From NCBI RefSeq assembly GCF_029867415.1, contig NW_026705452.1, forward strand, positions 372,001 through 436,000: 64,000 nucleotides of DNA, in the 5' to 3' direction. The translations under genes and the position numbers were made by a program. Each line of letters begins with the position of its first letter. The first letter of the stretch is position 1. The DNA comes from Vicia villosa. Its lineage: Eukaryota > Streptophyta > Magnoliopsida > Fabales > Fabaceae. The notes beneath the pieces are model-generated. The model saw only the letters and a list, made by a program, of their open reading frames with translations, was not told the origin of the DNA and did not search any database. Below, piece by piece: positions 10,193 to 22,030 of this stretch.

Positions 10193-11479
10193 TTATTTGA
10201 GCTTTTCAGCGTTCCAAGGTTGAGCGAGTTCTTCTCCTTGCAAATTCTCTAGGTAGTATGCCCCGTTTTCTGTCCTTGCTCGGATACGATAGAGGCCTTC
10301 CCAATTTGCGGCCAATTTGCCTTCTCGGGAATCTTTGTGGTTTCTTTTAACCACTAGGCTGTCTACTTTGAATTCCCGTTTAATGACTTTTGCGTCATGC
10401 CTTAGGGCGAGTTTTTGCTTGAGCGAGGCTTCACGTAGAGCGGCTCCGGTTTCGATTTCTTCAACCAGGTCGAGCTCTTTTCTAATTGCCTCGATGTTGC
10501 CCTCTGTTTTGAGGGGCTCTTCGGTGCATCTTGAGGGCACATGTATCTCGACGTGGATCACAGCCTCTGTCCCGAATGTCAGTCGGAAGGGGGTCTCCCC
10601 GGTGGTGGAGTGTGGGGTGGTGCGATAGGCCTAGAGGACATTGTGTAGATCTTCGACCCATCCCCTTTTTATTTCATACAGTCTTCTTTTGAGGCCCCTT
10701 AATATTACTCAGTTAGCGGCCTCCGCTTGCCCGTTTGTTTGGGGATGCTCGACTGATGCGAAATGTTGTTTGGTTTCTAATTTCGTGACGAATTCTTGAA
10801 AATGCCCGTCGGTGAACTGGGTGCCATTGTCGGTGATGATGGCCAAGGGTACGCCGAACCGGGTGAGGATGTTTCTTCTGTAGAAGCGAAATACGTTTAA
10901 GGAGGTGATTTTGGCTAATGGTTCGGCCTCAATCCACTTAGTGAAATAGTCGACCGCGACTATTAGATACTTGTTCTGATTGCTCCCGGTTACGAACGGG
11001 CCGAGGAGATCCATGCCCCACCACGCGAACGGCCATGGAGATAACAAAGACTTGAGTTCGTTGGGGGGTGCAAGGTGCATGTCCCCAAAACGCTGGCACT
11101 TGTCGCAATTCTTTACGTATTCCTTGGCGTCGTCTTGCATCGTAGGCCAATAGTATCCGGCTCGGAGGGCTTTCTGGGCGAGAGATCTCCCTCCTAAGTG
11201 TTGCGAGTTGATTCTCTCGTGTATCTCTCAGAGTATGTGGGGAACCATGCCCTCATCTATGCATTTGAGGAGGGGTATGGAAAATCCTCGTCGGTAGAGG
11301 CGATTTTCGACGAAGACGTATGAGCAGGCTCTCCTTCGGATTACGAAGGCCTCTTTGGGATCGGCGGGCAGGAGGTCGCTAGTTAGGTAAATATATACGG
11401 GGGTCATCCAACAGGACGCATCCCCTATCGCATTTACGAGTGTTAGTGCGGATGGAGATTCAGCACTGGGTTTTGGCAA
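10193..11479 (-). pseudogene. Retand-like integrase
   Basis: The minus strand encodes an N-terminal zinc-binding region (IHERINSQHLGG ... NCDKCQRF), then the catalytic core with the three acidic residues in WGMDLLGPF, IITDNGTQF and TNGQAEAAN. A long basic C-terminal region ends PWNAEKLK at 10193. The acidic triad is intact. Stops interrupt the frame at about 11228 (TGA), 10709 (TGA) and 10632 (TAG). Several fit C-to-T changes at Arg or Trp codons, common in methylated plant repeats. In an active element the product would join viral-type cDNA ends to chromosomal DNA in the nucleus. The frame is otherwise continuous. Confidence 0.85.
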
Positions 11480-11596
11480 TATTTCCTAGATTACAGATTT
11501 GGTGCCCCCTTTCTTCCTCGTACTAGCTAGTTTTGATAGGACGTCTGCCCGGGAGTTGTGTTCCCTTGGGATGTGTTTTACTTTGGCGCTCCTGAA

Positions 11597-12517
11597 TCAG
11601 GTTAGTCTTTCTCGTACGAGGGCCAGATATTCGGCGAGGGCTTTGCTTTTGACCTGATATTCGCCTGAGATATGGGATGCGACCAGTTGAGAATCGGTGA
11701 ATACCTCAATTTCCTCGGCTTCTAAGTCGTTTGCGAGGCGCAGTCCGGCAAGCAGGGCCTCATACTCGGCTTGGTTGTTGGATGTTGGGAATGAGAGCGA
11801 GAAGGATACTTCTATGAGGTTTCCTTCCCCATTTTCTAGGATGATCCCTGCTCCGCTGCCAGTTGAGTTTGACGCCCCGTCCACGTATAAGGTCCATCTC
11901 CGGGCGTTGTTGTTTGTTGTTTCGGGGAAGGCCATTTCGGCCACGAAATCTGCCAAGACCTGTGCCTTAAGGGCTTTTCTTCCTTCGTATTTGATGTCGA
12001 ACTCTGCAAGCTCTAATGACCAACGTAGCAACCTTCCGGCCATATCGGGGCGTGCAAGCAATTGTTTCACGGGTTGCTCGGTTCGCACGACTATGGTATG
12101 GGCTAGGAAATAGTGCCTGATTCTCCGAGTAGCGGTTATTAATGCGAGTCCGACCTTTTCGATTTGCTGGTATCTGACCTCAGGGCCTTGGAGTGCTTTG
12201 CTTGTGAAGTAAATGGGTTTCTGGCCTTCCGGGGTTTCTCGTATTAAGGCCGCGCTGACGGCCTCGATGGATACGGCGAGATAGAGGTATAGGATTTCTC
12301 CGGCCTTAGGCCAGGATAAGACTGGTGGGCTGGAGAAGGCTTGCTTGAGATGGGAGAGGGCGCGCTCACACTCTTCCGTCCATTCGAAGGCGGTTTCCTT
12401 GCGCAAGAATTTAAACAAGGGAAGGGCATGTTGGGCGGATTTGGCCACAAACCTTGATAGTGACGTGAGCATGCCGTTTAGGATTTGGATTGACTTTTTT
12501 GAGCTCGGGGTGGGCAA
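11597..12517 (-). pseudogene. RT connection, RNase H and second archaeal-like RNase H
   Basis: The 306-codon frame starts with the end of RT (FVAKSAQHALPLFKFLRK). A Ty3-type RNase H domain follows (AVSAALIR, PIYFTSKALQ, RYQQIEK). Then comes a second, different RNase H-like domain (WTLYVDGASNSTGSGAG, NNQAEYEALLAGL, VFTDSQLVASHI), which has the Asp, Glu, Asp acidic pattern. The double RNase H is known for the Tat lineage. This part has no internal stop, but it is out of frame with the RT ahead of it, so a frameshift lies near 12480-12520. The segment 11480-11596 leads to integrase and has a stop at its start. Confidence 0.8.
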
Positions 12518-13489
12518 ATAAAAAAAGCCCTACATTTATCCGGGTTGGCTTCGATTCCTCTTTCCGTTAGGTAAAAACCGAGGAATTTTCCTACCCGCAC
12601 GCCGAACTTACATTTCTTAGGGTTGAACCTCATCTTGCACTTTCGGGCTTGCTCGAAAACCTTTTTGAGATGGGCGGCATGATCGATTTCTTTTTGGGAT
12701 TTGACGATCATATCGTCCATAGAGACTTCGAGCATGTCGCCTATTTCCGCTCGAAACACTTTGTTCATCATGCGCTGGTATGTCGCACCGGCGTTTTTCA
12801 GACCGAAGGGCATTACGTTGTAATAGTAGTTTCCTGATTCGGTCATGAAGGCCGTGTATTCCTTGTCAGTTTTAGCCATGGGTATTTGATTGTACCCGGA
12901 GTATGCGTCCATAAATGAAAGTAATTTAAAACCGGCAGAATTATCGACTAGTTTATCTATATTAGGCAGAGGGTAAGCATCTTTTGGGCAAGCCCTATTA
13001 AGATCGGTGTAGTCAGTGCACATGCGCCATTTTCCATTTGATTTTTTTAACAAGTACAACATTGGAGAGCCAAGTGGTGTACTTGGCCTCAGATATAAAT
13101 TTGGCCTCTAGGAGGTCTTTTACAGCTAGTTCGGCCGCAGCCGTTTTCTCTGGTGATTGTTTTCTTCTTCTCCGAGCGATAGCCTTGCAAGGGGGGTCGA
13201 TAGTCAGGTGATGGCATGCCACTTCTGGATCAAGCCTGGGCATCTCGGCGGCGCTCCAAGCGAATAGGTCGGCATTTTTGCAGAGGCAAGCTTTGAGTTG
13301 TCTTTTAGCTAGGTCCGACAGGTCTGCTCCGATCTTGACTCCCCTGATCGGATCTTCTCCGAGGGACACGAGTTCGAAGTCTCCATCTCGAATTGGCCGG
13401 AGGATCCCTTCCGATGTACCTGCGTTTGTGCTCTGCTCGGGTTCTCCCATGAAACGGCTGTCGAGGTCGACCGTGTCAATGCGCGGCAT
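12478..13489 (-). pseudogene. Retand-like reverse transcriptase
   Basis: The upstream part (13013-13489) carries LFAWSAAEMPRLDPEVACHHL and the basic RRRRKQSPEK stretch that precede RT in this lineage. The RT fingers and palm follow in a second frame (12478-13062) with KWRMCTDYTDLNRACPKDAYPLP, FMDAYSGYNQIPM and MPFGLKNAGATYQRMMN. A frameshift lies near 13013-13062. The catalytic motif reads SMDDM (about 12706-12728), where the family normally has YVDDM, so the aromatic residue before the Asp pair is lost. RT would therefore probably be inactive even without the frameshifts. Confidence 0.85.
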
Positions 13490-13531
13490 TGATCGGTTGG
13501 TCTCGGAGATAGCGCTGGTCGCTGTTTTGTC

Positions 13532-13942
13532 TTAAGCGGGTGTCTTTATCGTACTCAAGACTTTGGCGGAGGCTTCGAAGAATCTCCTGGCCGCTTCAAT
13601 GTCGCCGTTGAGTGTTGCGACTTGTCCTTTGGTTGTGTAGTATTTGAGTTTGAGATGCACGGTTGAAGGGACCGCGATCAACTCGGCCAGGGTCGGGCGT
13701 CCGAGGATGCATTGGTATATCGACGGGCAGTCGATGACCAGGAATTGGACCTTAACGGCCCTCGCGGTATCCGCCGATCCAATTGAAACTATGAGCTTGA
13801 CGAAGCCCCACGGTTTAGTTACCGTGCCGTTGAAACCTTGTAGGTTCGATCCTACGTAGGGGGTGAGGTGGCTGTCGTTAAGCTGCAACGTTTTGAACAG
13901 TTGGGAGTACATTATGTCAACCGAACTTCCTTGATCGACCAA
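13532..13942 (-). pseudogene. Retand-like aspartic protease
   Basis: The frame begins VDQGSSVDIMYSQLF, the active-site loop of a retropepsin with Gln between Asp and Gly, followed by VKLIVSIGSADTARAVKVQFLV and YQCILGRPTLAELIAVPST, the typical flap and C-terminal part. The protease would cleave Gag-Pol. A TGA at 13949 separates it from the gag frame upstream, and a stop near 13532 separates it from the RT leader. Both stops lie in the same frame as their neighbours, so they are point changes rather than shifts. Confidence 0.75.
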
Positions 13943-13948
13943 TATGCA

Positions 13949-15844
13949 TCAGACGTCAAAGTTGGCCATCCGAGCCCGAATGAGGAGGGGAATGGTGGCA
14001 TTGGGTGCTCCACCGGGCAATTCTTCTTTGTAGAAGGATATAGAGGATGGGCTTCCTTGCTTGAGAGCAGCGGCTTTGCTCGAACTGGCTGAGAGTAGCT
14101 CGTCGAATTTTTGTTTCACGGATCCCACGGTGAGCTTGCTGAATCCCCCGCCCGATATGACCATGGCGGAAGGGAACATCTCCCATCCGCTGTGAGAAGA
14201 GGTGGCGGTCGCTGATTTGGCCCAGTCAGGGAGGTAAAAGTCTTTCGGCCTAGTGATGCTCATGGCCACTTGCATGGCGGGCGTATCTTCCGCTAGCTTT
14301 TCCTTGGTGATTGGTTTGTCTTCTTTGGCGGCCTCCTGTTTCTTCGTGTATTGCTTCAGGTGTCCCTCCCTGATTAATGTCTCTATGGCATCCTTTAGGT
14401 GAATGCAGTCCTCGGTGTTGTGCCCGTGGCCTTTGTGGAATCGGCAGAACTTCGATTTATCCACGTTCGGTCGCGTAGGCATGGTTTTAGGTAAGCGGAC
14501 CTTGCCCGTCCGGAATTCAGAATTCGTGCACTCGTTTAAGATTGTTCCCTTGAGGCGTTGTGCGGGGTGTATTCTCAGAACTTCCCAGCTAGGGATTTGT
14601 AATCTTTGGGATCCCGGCCCTTGTCATCTTTCTTTTTGTCAGTTCCCCGATGGGAATCGTCTTGGCGACCATTCTTGCTGCTTTCTTCCTGTCTGGAATT
14701 GCGTACCGCATGAGCGGCCTCTTTTTCCTTATATTGTATGTACGCCTGAGCTTTGAGGAAGAACTCGTCTAGAGTGGCCGGTGTTTCGATCCCGACTGCC
14801 TTGGCGAAGTCTGAGCATGGTCGGAGGCCTCGCTCGAGCAAGAATTTCTTCATATGGGCAGTGGTGGATACTTGCACGGCTTCCTTGTTGGATCTTTCTA
14901 TGTAAGCCCGTAGGGACTGGTCTTTTTCTTGGATGATGGCTTCAAAGGAGGCTTTTGACTTAGGGTGTCTTTAGGAGGCCGTGAAGTGTCTGGAAAAAAG
15001 TTTCCCGAGCACCTTCCATGAAGTGATGGACTCATCGGGCAAACTTTTATACCAAGTCATGGCTCCTTTGCGCAGGGTGGTAGGGAACAAAAAGCATTTG
15101 ATGGCACCGGGCACTCCTCTGAAGTCGAGAAGGGCGTCGATGTTCTCTATGTGTTCGTCTGGATCGGTGGTTCCGTCGTATGTGCCCAGTGGCAGGGGTT
15201 TTTCAAGACCGGCCGGTAGGGGCGCTTCCAAGATTGAGTGGGAAAGAGGGCCTCTGCGCTCTTCTTCGTCATCGCTGGCGGAAGGAGTGGAAGAGTGGCT
15301 CTGACTCCGCCTGTGTCGCCTCCGATTATCGTTGTGCCCTGTCGGGGGTGACCGGGATCTTTTTTTCGATCGAGGAGACTGTGACCGGTGTCGGGATCGG
15401 TGGTCGCTTGACCCTTTCTTATAGGATGGACCAGCATTCTCCCTGGGGGAAGGAGATCGAGGGCGTTTTTTGGGAATCACGTCGCGCTGAGAGCGATGCT
15501 TGTGACCTGGGGGAGTCTTAGATCGGCATTTTTGCTCGAGCGCCCTGATCCTGTCATTTTGCTGTTGTACGAGCGCGTTGGTCTGGGTAAGGGCGGCCAG
15601 ATTAGCGTTCATGGTCTGGTCCCGGGGAGTCTGACCTTTGGAGAGGAAAGGGTTGCCCGAAATTTCTTCGGGGTTGTCCTTCCCGCTTGTATTTTCGAGA
15701 TGATGAAATGGATCATCTTGGAGATCTTTTGGAGAAGGCGACACCGTGACACCGTCTCGAGGGACGGTGTTTCTGGAAGGGTGAACGACGGAGATGTCGT
15801 TTTTCTTGAGTATCGCAGCGTCTAATGAAGAGGGATCTTCGTTA
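13949..15844 (-). pseudogene. Retand-like gag, main part
   Basis: From the right: an N-terminal region continuing from the split first codons, a Q-rich coiled-coil stretch (TQTNALVQQQNDRIRALEQ), a long Arg/Ser-rich nucleic-acid-binding region (about 15300-15500), then the gag core (GTYDGTTDPDEHIENIDALL ... MTWYKSLPDESITSWKVL). The core is continued by a frame with RAYIERSNKEAVQV and a KKKDDKGRDPKDY tail (14575-14970), and then by a CRFHKGHGHNTEDC zinc-like motif (about 14400-14450). Stops fall at 14971-14973 and 14575-14577, with more just downstream. The open frame beyond 15849 is copia A sequence, not gag. Confidence 0.8.
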
Positions 15845-15849
15845 TTACC

Positions 15850-17340
15850 TGTGAATACAAGATCACAATTACAAAGATGTTTTTGATTCATGGCAAACTC
15901 AATAAGCATACAAGCAACAAGGGACAAGCAGAAGAACTCAAGGAAAAGCAAGCATTGGTCATTTGTGACAGAGCAGGTTGACCTACTATGCATATAGGTC
16001 GACCCAATAAAAGCAAAACAAGAAAAATGCAGAAAAGCAGCAGCTAGGTCGACCTACTGTCAACCTAGGTCGACCTAAAATGGAGAAAATTTCACATACC
16101 TCTGCTAGGTCGACCCACACATCAACTAGGTCGACCTAAACTGAAGAAATATCCCAAAAACTCATCTGAAGAGAATTTTGGTCGACCTACTTCCCAAACA
16201 GGTTGACCTAACTGGGAGAAAAATCATTTCAAGTTAATGCACCTCTGCTAGGTCGACCTAAGCCCTACAAGAGGTCGACCTAACTGATCAAAAATGCCAA
16301 AATGTCTGTTATTCTTGGCTCCAACTGATAGGCACTCATATATATTATCAAAGGTTCAATTATTGAATGCAACACCAACGACTGAAAGATACACAAAGGC
16401 TTCTCATCTTCGTTCTTCGTCATCTCCAACACAATTACACATAATCATTCTTGCGTTGAGGGTTAGTGATCGAGTTCGATAACGTCCATGGAACGGAATT
16501 GAAGATTCCTAGTGGGTGAAGATTTGTGGGGTTTTTGGTGAATAAAATCTGCGGGTTTTGTCCTCCAAGATAGGTGTTTCTTGGGGGTTTTTATCAAGAG
16601 GTTTCATCGAGGATCCATCTGAGTGTGAAGATTGAAGAACAAGGGTTCAAGGCAATTCAAGACACTGCAGAAAAGGGATTAAGTGAAGCTCTTGGATAAC
16701 CTTGATCTGACTCAAGATTAAGGGGGAAGAAGATTCAAAGGATCGACATAATTGGTTTATGGTTTATCGCTTTGTTATCTTCTTTGTATATACTACTTTC
16801 AACATTAATGAAAGATTTCCCAATTTCAGTTTGGAATTGGGGGCAGACGTAGTCGTAGCGAGGACGATCGACGAACTGCCTAAACAAATATCGTGTTCTT
16901 GTCGCTTTTACTTTTTCATTTACGTTCTGTTCATATTTGGTTATAATAGCAAATTGATCAACGATTCGAGTGTTAAGATTGTGAATTAAGGACTTATATA
17001 AACATCACAATCCATCACACATTGAACCACCGTCAATTTGATCATTATCACCAAGTGTTTGTGTTTTTGCTTCTTTCACCATTACTGCATTGCAAACGTC
17101 GTTCATCATATAAGAAGTTAATTGATTTTCAATAGAGCGACGTATTGATTCTATAGTGTATTCTCTTATCGTTTATCTCAAGCTGGTTAGTGGTTTTAAC
17201 ACATATACAATCGTTTCAATAGTGGTTCGGAATAGACGCGAGTCGATTCAGAATCACTTCCGCTTAAAGTTCAATTAATTCTGCAAAACTATGTAAGATC
17301 CATTCACCCCCCCTCTAGATCCTAAGGCCAGCGTCTAACA
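15850..17340 (+). repeat. 5' LTR of copia A
   Basis: It begins TGTGAATACAAG and ends GCGTCTAACA. A TATA-like CATATATATTAT lies near 16337. The upstream third holds ten GGTCGACC-type palindromes (15974-16285). No ORF is supported. Confidence 0.93.
15974..16285. repeat. Array of ten TAGGTCGACCTA-type palindromes, 5' LTR of copia A
   Basis: Copies start near 15974, 15996, 16047, 16067, 16109, 16129, 16180, 16200, 16250 and 16273. The core GGTCGACC is a perfect palindrome, usually extended to AGGTCGACCT. Most come in pairs about 20 bp apart. The 3' LTR has the same array at 22155-22465. They lie upstream of the TATA-like element. Confidence 0.9.
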
Positions 17341-17342
17341 AG

Positions 17343-17359
17343 TGGTATCAGAGCTCTGG
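17343..17359 (+). other. Primer binding site of copia A
   Basis: TGGTATCAGAGCTCTGG starts two bases after the LTR. TGGTATCAGAGC is the standard complement of the initiator methionine tRNA 3' end used by Ty1/copia elements. Confidence 0.9.
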
Positions 17360-17394
17360 TTTATTCCGTGCTACGTGAAACACTTATTGGAAAG

Positions 17395-19135
17395 ATGGCT
17401 TCCGGACCTAAAGGGGCTCACAATAGAGCTCCAGTTTTCAACGGTGAAAACTATGGCTATTGGAAGGATTGTATGTGTGTCCACATCAATGCAATTGATA
17501 GGAGCATCTGGACAGCTATTGTCAATGGTCCCTTTCAGATCACCATGACAAATGCAGCTGGTGCAGTTGTTCCAAAACCAGAAAATACTTGGGATGCTGA
17601 AGATGAAAAGAGATATGCATACGATTGGAAAGCGAGAAACATTCTAATCTCAGCTCTAGGAGTTGATGAATACTATCGCGTTTCCCATTGTAGATCCGCT
17701 AAAGCTATGTGGGACACATTGCAAGTTGCCCACGAGGTAACGGATGATGTCAAACTAGCTAGGATCAATACGTTAACTCAAGAGTTCGAACTCTTCCACA
17801 TGGAAGATGGTGAATCCATCGAAAACATGCAGAAGAGATTCGTTCACCTGAAAAATCGGTTAGATTCTCTTGATAGACCTGTTTCCAATGCAGTTGCTAC
17901 TAACAAAATATTAAGATGCTTGAACAGGGAATGGCAACCCAAGGTTACAGCAATAAAGGAAGCAAATGATCTAAACACCTTAGACATTACCACTCTCTTT
18001 GGTAAACTAGAGGAACATGAACAACACCTTAAATGCCTTGACATGCATGAGAAAAGGGCAAAGAAAGAAAAGAACATGGAGAAAGAGGTAGAGAAGAAGT
18101 CAATAGCTCTAAAAGCTTCAAGCTCCAAGACCTCAAGACAAGAGCTAGTGGATAGTGATACAAGTGATGACGAAGACTCCGATGATGAGGAAATGGGACT
18201 GTTTGTGCGAAGATACAACAAATATCTAAAGAAAAATGGAGCAAAACATTCTGACAAAGGGTTGATCAACTATAGAAAGCAATCAAACAAGTTCAAACAA
18301 GATGACGACAACAAAGGAAAAATCAAAGGCCTTTGCTTCAATTGTGGGAAAAGTCGGTCACTACAAACCGGATTGTCCATACCTTAAGAAAGAAAAAGAG
18401 AAGAACCAAAGCAAAGGTCATAACAAATCTAAAAGAGCCTACATAGCACGGGAAAGTGATTCATCTAGTGAAAGCTCGTCAAGCGATGAAGAAGAATCAG
18501 CAAACCTATGCTTCATGGCTCATCAACACAAGAAAAAGAAAGCTGTAAGTCACCTTAAACCTGAACTCGTAGATAAGGTATCTCATTCTCAACTAAAACT
18601 TGCTTTTGAAGAATTACATGGAGATGCAATTAAAGCTTTCAAACTTTTGGCCTCAAATAAGAAAATCTTTTCATATCTTGAATCAAAAGTTGAGAAAACC
18701 GAAAAGGATATGGAAGCTTTAAAACAATCTATGCTAGACATTCAAAAGGATAAAGTTGAAATAGATCCTACATCATGGTTTGGTTGTGAGACATGTCACA
18801 TTTGGCAAAAAGAAGTAAGAGATCTGAAAGCCAAGTTAGACAAGGCTCTACAACCAAAAGTGACTTTTGTCGTTGATCCAAATAAGTTCAAAAGATCGTA
18901 TACTCCTTTATATAGTAAATACACTTTTGTACCAAAAGTATCAACTAGCAAAACAGCATATTCTCATCATATTACCTGTCATTATTGTTGCAAAAAGGGA
19001 CATAGCATTGAAAAATGCAAATTTAGGAGAATTTTAGTTCCTAAAGGAGTATTTCAATGGTTGCCTAAGTGCAACAACTTCTGTACTCACCACCTAGGAC
19101 CCAATGAAGATTGGGGACCTTCCATTCTAAATTAA
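17395..19135 (+). pseudogene. Copia A gag with one frameshift in its zinc knuckle
   Basis: I take ATG 17395 (MASGPKGAHNRAPVF) because the frame upstream has only a GTG. Residues FNGENYGYWKDCM and the region to about 18000 match copia gag N-termini. A Lys/Glu-rich, then Ser/Asp-rich acidic stretch follows (about 18050-18230). The CCHC knuckle begins CFNCGK and finishes GHYKPDC in the next frame, so a one-base change in an A run near 18348-18352 splits it. Downstream come a coiled coil, CETCHIWQKEVRDLK, and a second knuckle CHYCCKKGHSIEKC (about 18980-19020), as in element D. The frame ends LGPNEDWGPSILN. Gag would package the RNA; this copy would be truncated inside its first knuckle. Confidence 0.85.
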
Positions 19136-19833
19136 TTTTGCAGGAAAAGTGTCTTGACATCGCCGAAAGGTGGTGGTTCCTTGACAGCTGGTGCTCAAGA
19201 CACATAAAGGAAGACATATCACTCTTGGTATGTCATCTATAAAGACAAATTGAAGAACCATACTTGGCAAAGGAAATGTAGGTGACCTGGCCATCACTAA
19301 TGCATAAGATACATCACAAATATAAGTTAATCCGAAAAACACAAAGGACGCATTACTTGATGAGCAATTAACAAATTGCATTGTGAGGAAATTTAAACCT
19401 ATTCTAAGCAGAATAATGTTTGGGACCCTGTCCCTCATCCGGGAGATCTTCAAGCAATCGATACTAGATGAGTTTTTCGCAAAGTCAAGAAACCAAGACA
19501 TGAAACATTCCATTTAGACAATTCATCATCAAATTTAGGAGTATGGCACACTGACAAGAGGATTCCACACAATGATGACAAAACACCTACATATTGAGAA
19601 AGCAATAACATGTTTATTGTTCACTTCCAAAAATTTTTATTGATACTATAATATGCTATCAATTAATATGCTTATAGTGACTTCATATATGGTTATCTAT
19701 ATATCTCAATTACATATATGTGTCTATCATCTCCATTCATAACATATCATGTTTTGGGCATACAAGCAAGTAACTAAGCATAAATGCATCATATAGTAAC
19801 ATCCCTAAGGCATTTCAATCATTTGAAGCAACT
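19136..19833 (+). pseudogene. Copia A pol remnant (protease fragment), otherwise decayed
   Basis: Around 19171-19225 the sequence encodes WFLDSWCSRHIKED, the copia protease loop WxLDSGCSRHM with Gly changed to Trp, out of frame with gag. Only scraps of the pre-integrase region follow (GKGNVGDLAITNA). I see no integrase triad, no RT palm motif and no RNase H. About 3 kb of pol is replaced by roughly 600 bp of stop-filled sequence, so there was a large deletion. From 19600 to 19833 nothing is recognisable. Confidence 0.6.
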
Positions 19834-20040
19834 TAGGTCGACCTACATTGCATCTGAGTCGACCTACAGAAGAATATTTTCAGCAGAAACAAAAATTGCT
19901 CAGTTACGTCGACCTACCCACATTTTAGGTCGACCTAAATTGTTTCTTTTTCTCACTACTTCTGTTAGGTCGACCTAGTCCTCATTTAGGTCGACCCACT
20001 GCTGTAATAATTCCCAAAATTGGGTCTGTTGGTCGACCCG
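19834..20040. repeat. Internal array of GGTCGACC palindromes in copia A
   Basis: Seven copies (near 19834, 19855, 19905, 19924, 19966, 19986, 20031) of the palindrome that fills the LTRs lie just upstream of the extra ORF. Spacing and linkers resemble those in the LTR, but the surrounding sequence is different. Confidence 0.85.
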
Positions 20041-20175
20041 ACCCATCCCCATTCATTCATAATCATTCCTCTTTTCTTTCCCACTCATTCTTACATCATT
20101 GTGTACGGCCAACCCTAATTCCTCAAACCCAAAGGTTGTCAAAAATCATCCTTCTCACATAAATCATCAGCAAGA
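20041..20175 (+). promoter_or_regulatory. Possible leader of the copia A extra ORF
   Basis: A pyrimidine- and A-rich segment with AACCCTAA (20111-20118), a telo-box-like motif common in plant promoters and leaders, precedes ATG 20176. No clear TATA box is seen. Confidence 0.3.
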
Positions 20176-21603
20176 ATGCCTCCAAAATCAAGAAAGGGAA
20201 AGGAAATCGCATCTGGATCATCCTCTCAACCGGTAAGTGTTGTAGCCCTTGTTCATCCTGATTGCAAAGAAAATTTTGAAAAATGGCAAATGAAAAGGAA
20301 GGTAGTCAAGCAATATATCTATAATCAACATGTTGCTAAGCACATGCACATTCCTGATGTTGTCAGTCTTGTTCAGCATCAAAATGTTCACCCCCTTTTG
20401 GAGTGTGCCACACCGTATTGTGAAAACACTGTTAGGGCCTTCTATGCAGGGTTCACAAGAGAGGAAGGTTGTAATTTTAGGTTTAAGATGGGGTCGAGAT
20501 CCCATATTGTTGACAAACGAGCCTGGATAAGTATCTTTGGTCTTACACTCTTAGGAGATGAAGTTCGTATAGAAGACGGTGACTTTCCGGCCAACTATGA
20601 TCATGTCGCCTACATGAAATCTATTCTCAAAGACCCTACCGTCTTTGACAAGCAAAATGAATCCATCACCGCCGGTCACCTAAAAAGAGATCCTAGGCTC
20701 CTCAACTGGATTATATCAAGAGTCATTTGACCACGAGCAGGCGGATTCTCAAGAATTGAATGAAATGAGGTTGTGTTAATGTACCTGATTCAAAACAGGA
20801 CACGTGTGCACTGGCCACACTTTCTAACTGCTAAGTTTGAAGAGGTGAAGCAGAAGACTACTGCTCTATCCTATGGCTCAATCATTCAAACAATCGTGAA
20901 CCATTTCGGGATGAAACTCGATGGACTGTCCTACATTCACATGAAACAGAATCAAGACTTCTCCCAAACAACTTTAACCCTCATGGGCTACCATTGGGAT
21001 CCAAATAAGAAAACCTACTATCTCATTCAAAAGGGAACCGGAAAGATCATCTACAACTATGATGATCCTACTGAATTTGGTCACATTGCAGGGAATGAAG
21101 AAGAAGGAAATGATCAAGAAATAGCAAATGATGAGGATCACACCATGGAAGATGTAGCTCATGACACGGACTCAAATTGGCAATATGTACCTCCTCAAGA
21201 GGAAGAAATTCCTTGGGGATACACTGCTCCACCTCCGCCGGATCAGTCCAACATCATCTCCATGCTTGAAAGTATGCAACTTCAACAACAACAACATTTT
21301 GAAACACAACAGCTCCAGTTCCAATCCATGCAACAGCTCCAACAAGATCGATATGATGAACAACAACGTCAATATCAATCGCTATACAGCTTGGTTCTAG
21401 ACCACAAGAACGATTTTGAGACATTTGCGTCCAACTCGACCCTAAGACAAAATCAGTTTGAAGAAACAGCTCTGAATCGTCATGCAAACATAAGCCAAAG
21501 CTTCAACACTCTCAACCTATCTGTGCTGGATTTGTTGGAACAAGTTGAAGAAGATTGCCCTCACACATTTCAGAGAGGAAGAGGAAGAAGGGGCAGGCGT
21601 TAG
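20176..21603 (+). pseudogene. Additional (env-like position) ORF of copia A
   Basis: The frame starts MPPKSRKGKEIASGSS and is interrupted by TGA at 20728-20730 and 20761-20763, otherwise open for about 475 codons to TAG at 21601. The N-terminal two thirds (ATPYCENTVRAFYAGF, KRAWISIFGL, YDHVAYMKSIL, LLNWIISRV) resemble ORFs annotated as 'putative plant transposon protein' that follow pol in SIRE/Maximus elements. Acidic and Gln-rich coiled-coil-like stretches follow (about 21270-21380), and the C-terminus is RGRGRRGRR. I see no signal peptide or membrane segment, so 'env-like' describes position only. It is unrelated in sequence to the extra ORF of copia B. Function unknown. Confidence 0.65.
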
Positions 21604-22030
21604 GATGTCGTCTCCATCATATTATCATATCATTGCATTTAATCTCATCATCATTATGTTAAATTTCTATATGTTGTCACACTCGTTTTGGTTTGTTAAC
21701 TTCTTGGATTATTGTAATGCTAAAATGTACTGTTAAACATGTTTGGATCTTATGGTTTCACTGTCTACATTTTATCTATTACACTATGAATGCTAGTGTT
21801 TCCTGTTTTATTATTTTATATATGTTTCTCTCGTTACTCTTCTATTTTCGTTGTATCTCTTTTTGATATTGTCAAAGGGGGAGATAGATGCTGAGTGTAC
21901 GGGGGAGCTTTGTTGAGAGATTGCCTTGTTGAGAAATAGATGCTGAATGTACGGGGGAGTTTTGTTGAGTCTTCATTACTTACTGCCAAAGCTTCTACTA
22001 TCGGTTTGCCATCATAAAAAAGGGGGAGTA
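21604..22030 (+). other. 3' untranslated region and polypurine tract of copia A
   Basis: No ORF. A 52 bp-spaced imperfect duplication ('agatgctga.tgtacggggga') lies at 21887-21970. The polypurine tract AAAAAAGGGGGAGTA ends at 22030, directly before the 3' LTR. Confidence 0.75.

Noticed and set aside
14971..15993. Gag start at 15993 including the segment MHSRSTCSVTNDQC
   Set aside because: Everything right of 15849 is copia A LTR; the real gag start is at 23532.
15974..16285. Regular palindromic repeats resembling a CRISPR array
   Set aside because: Repeats are only about 10-12 bp, spacing is irregular, and they lie in both LTRs of a plant retrotransposon.
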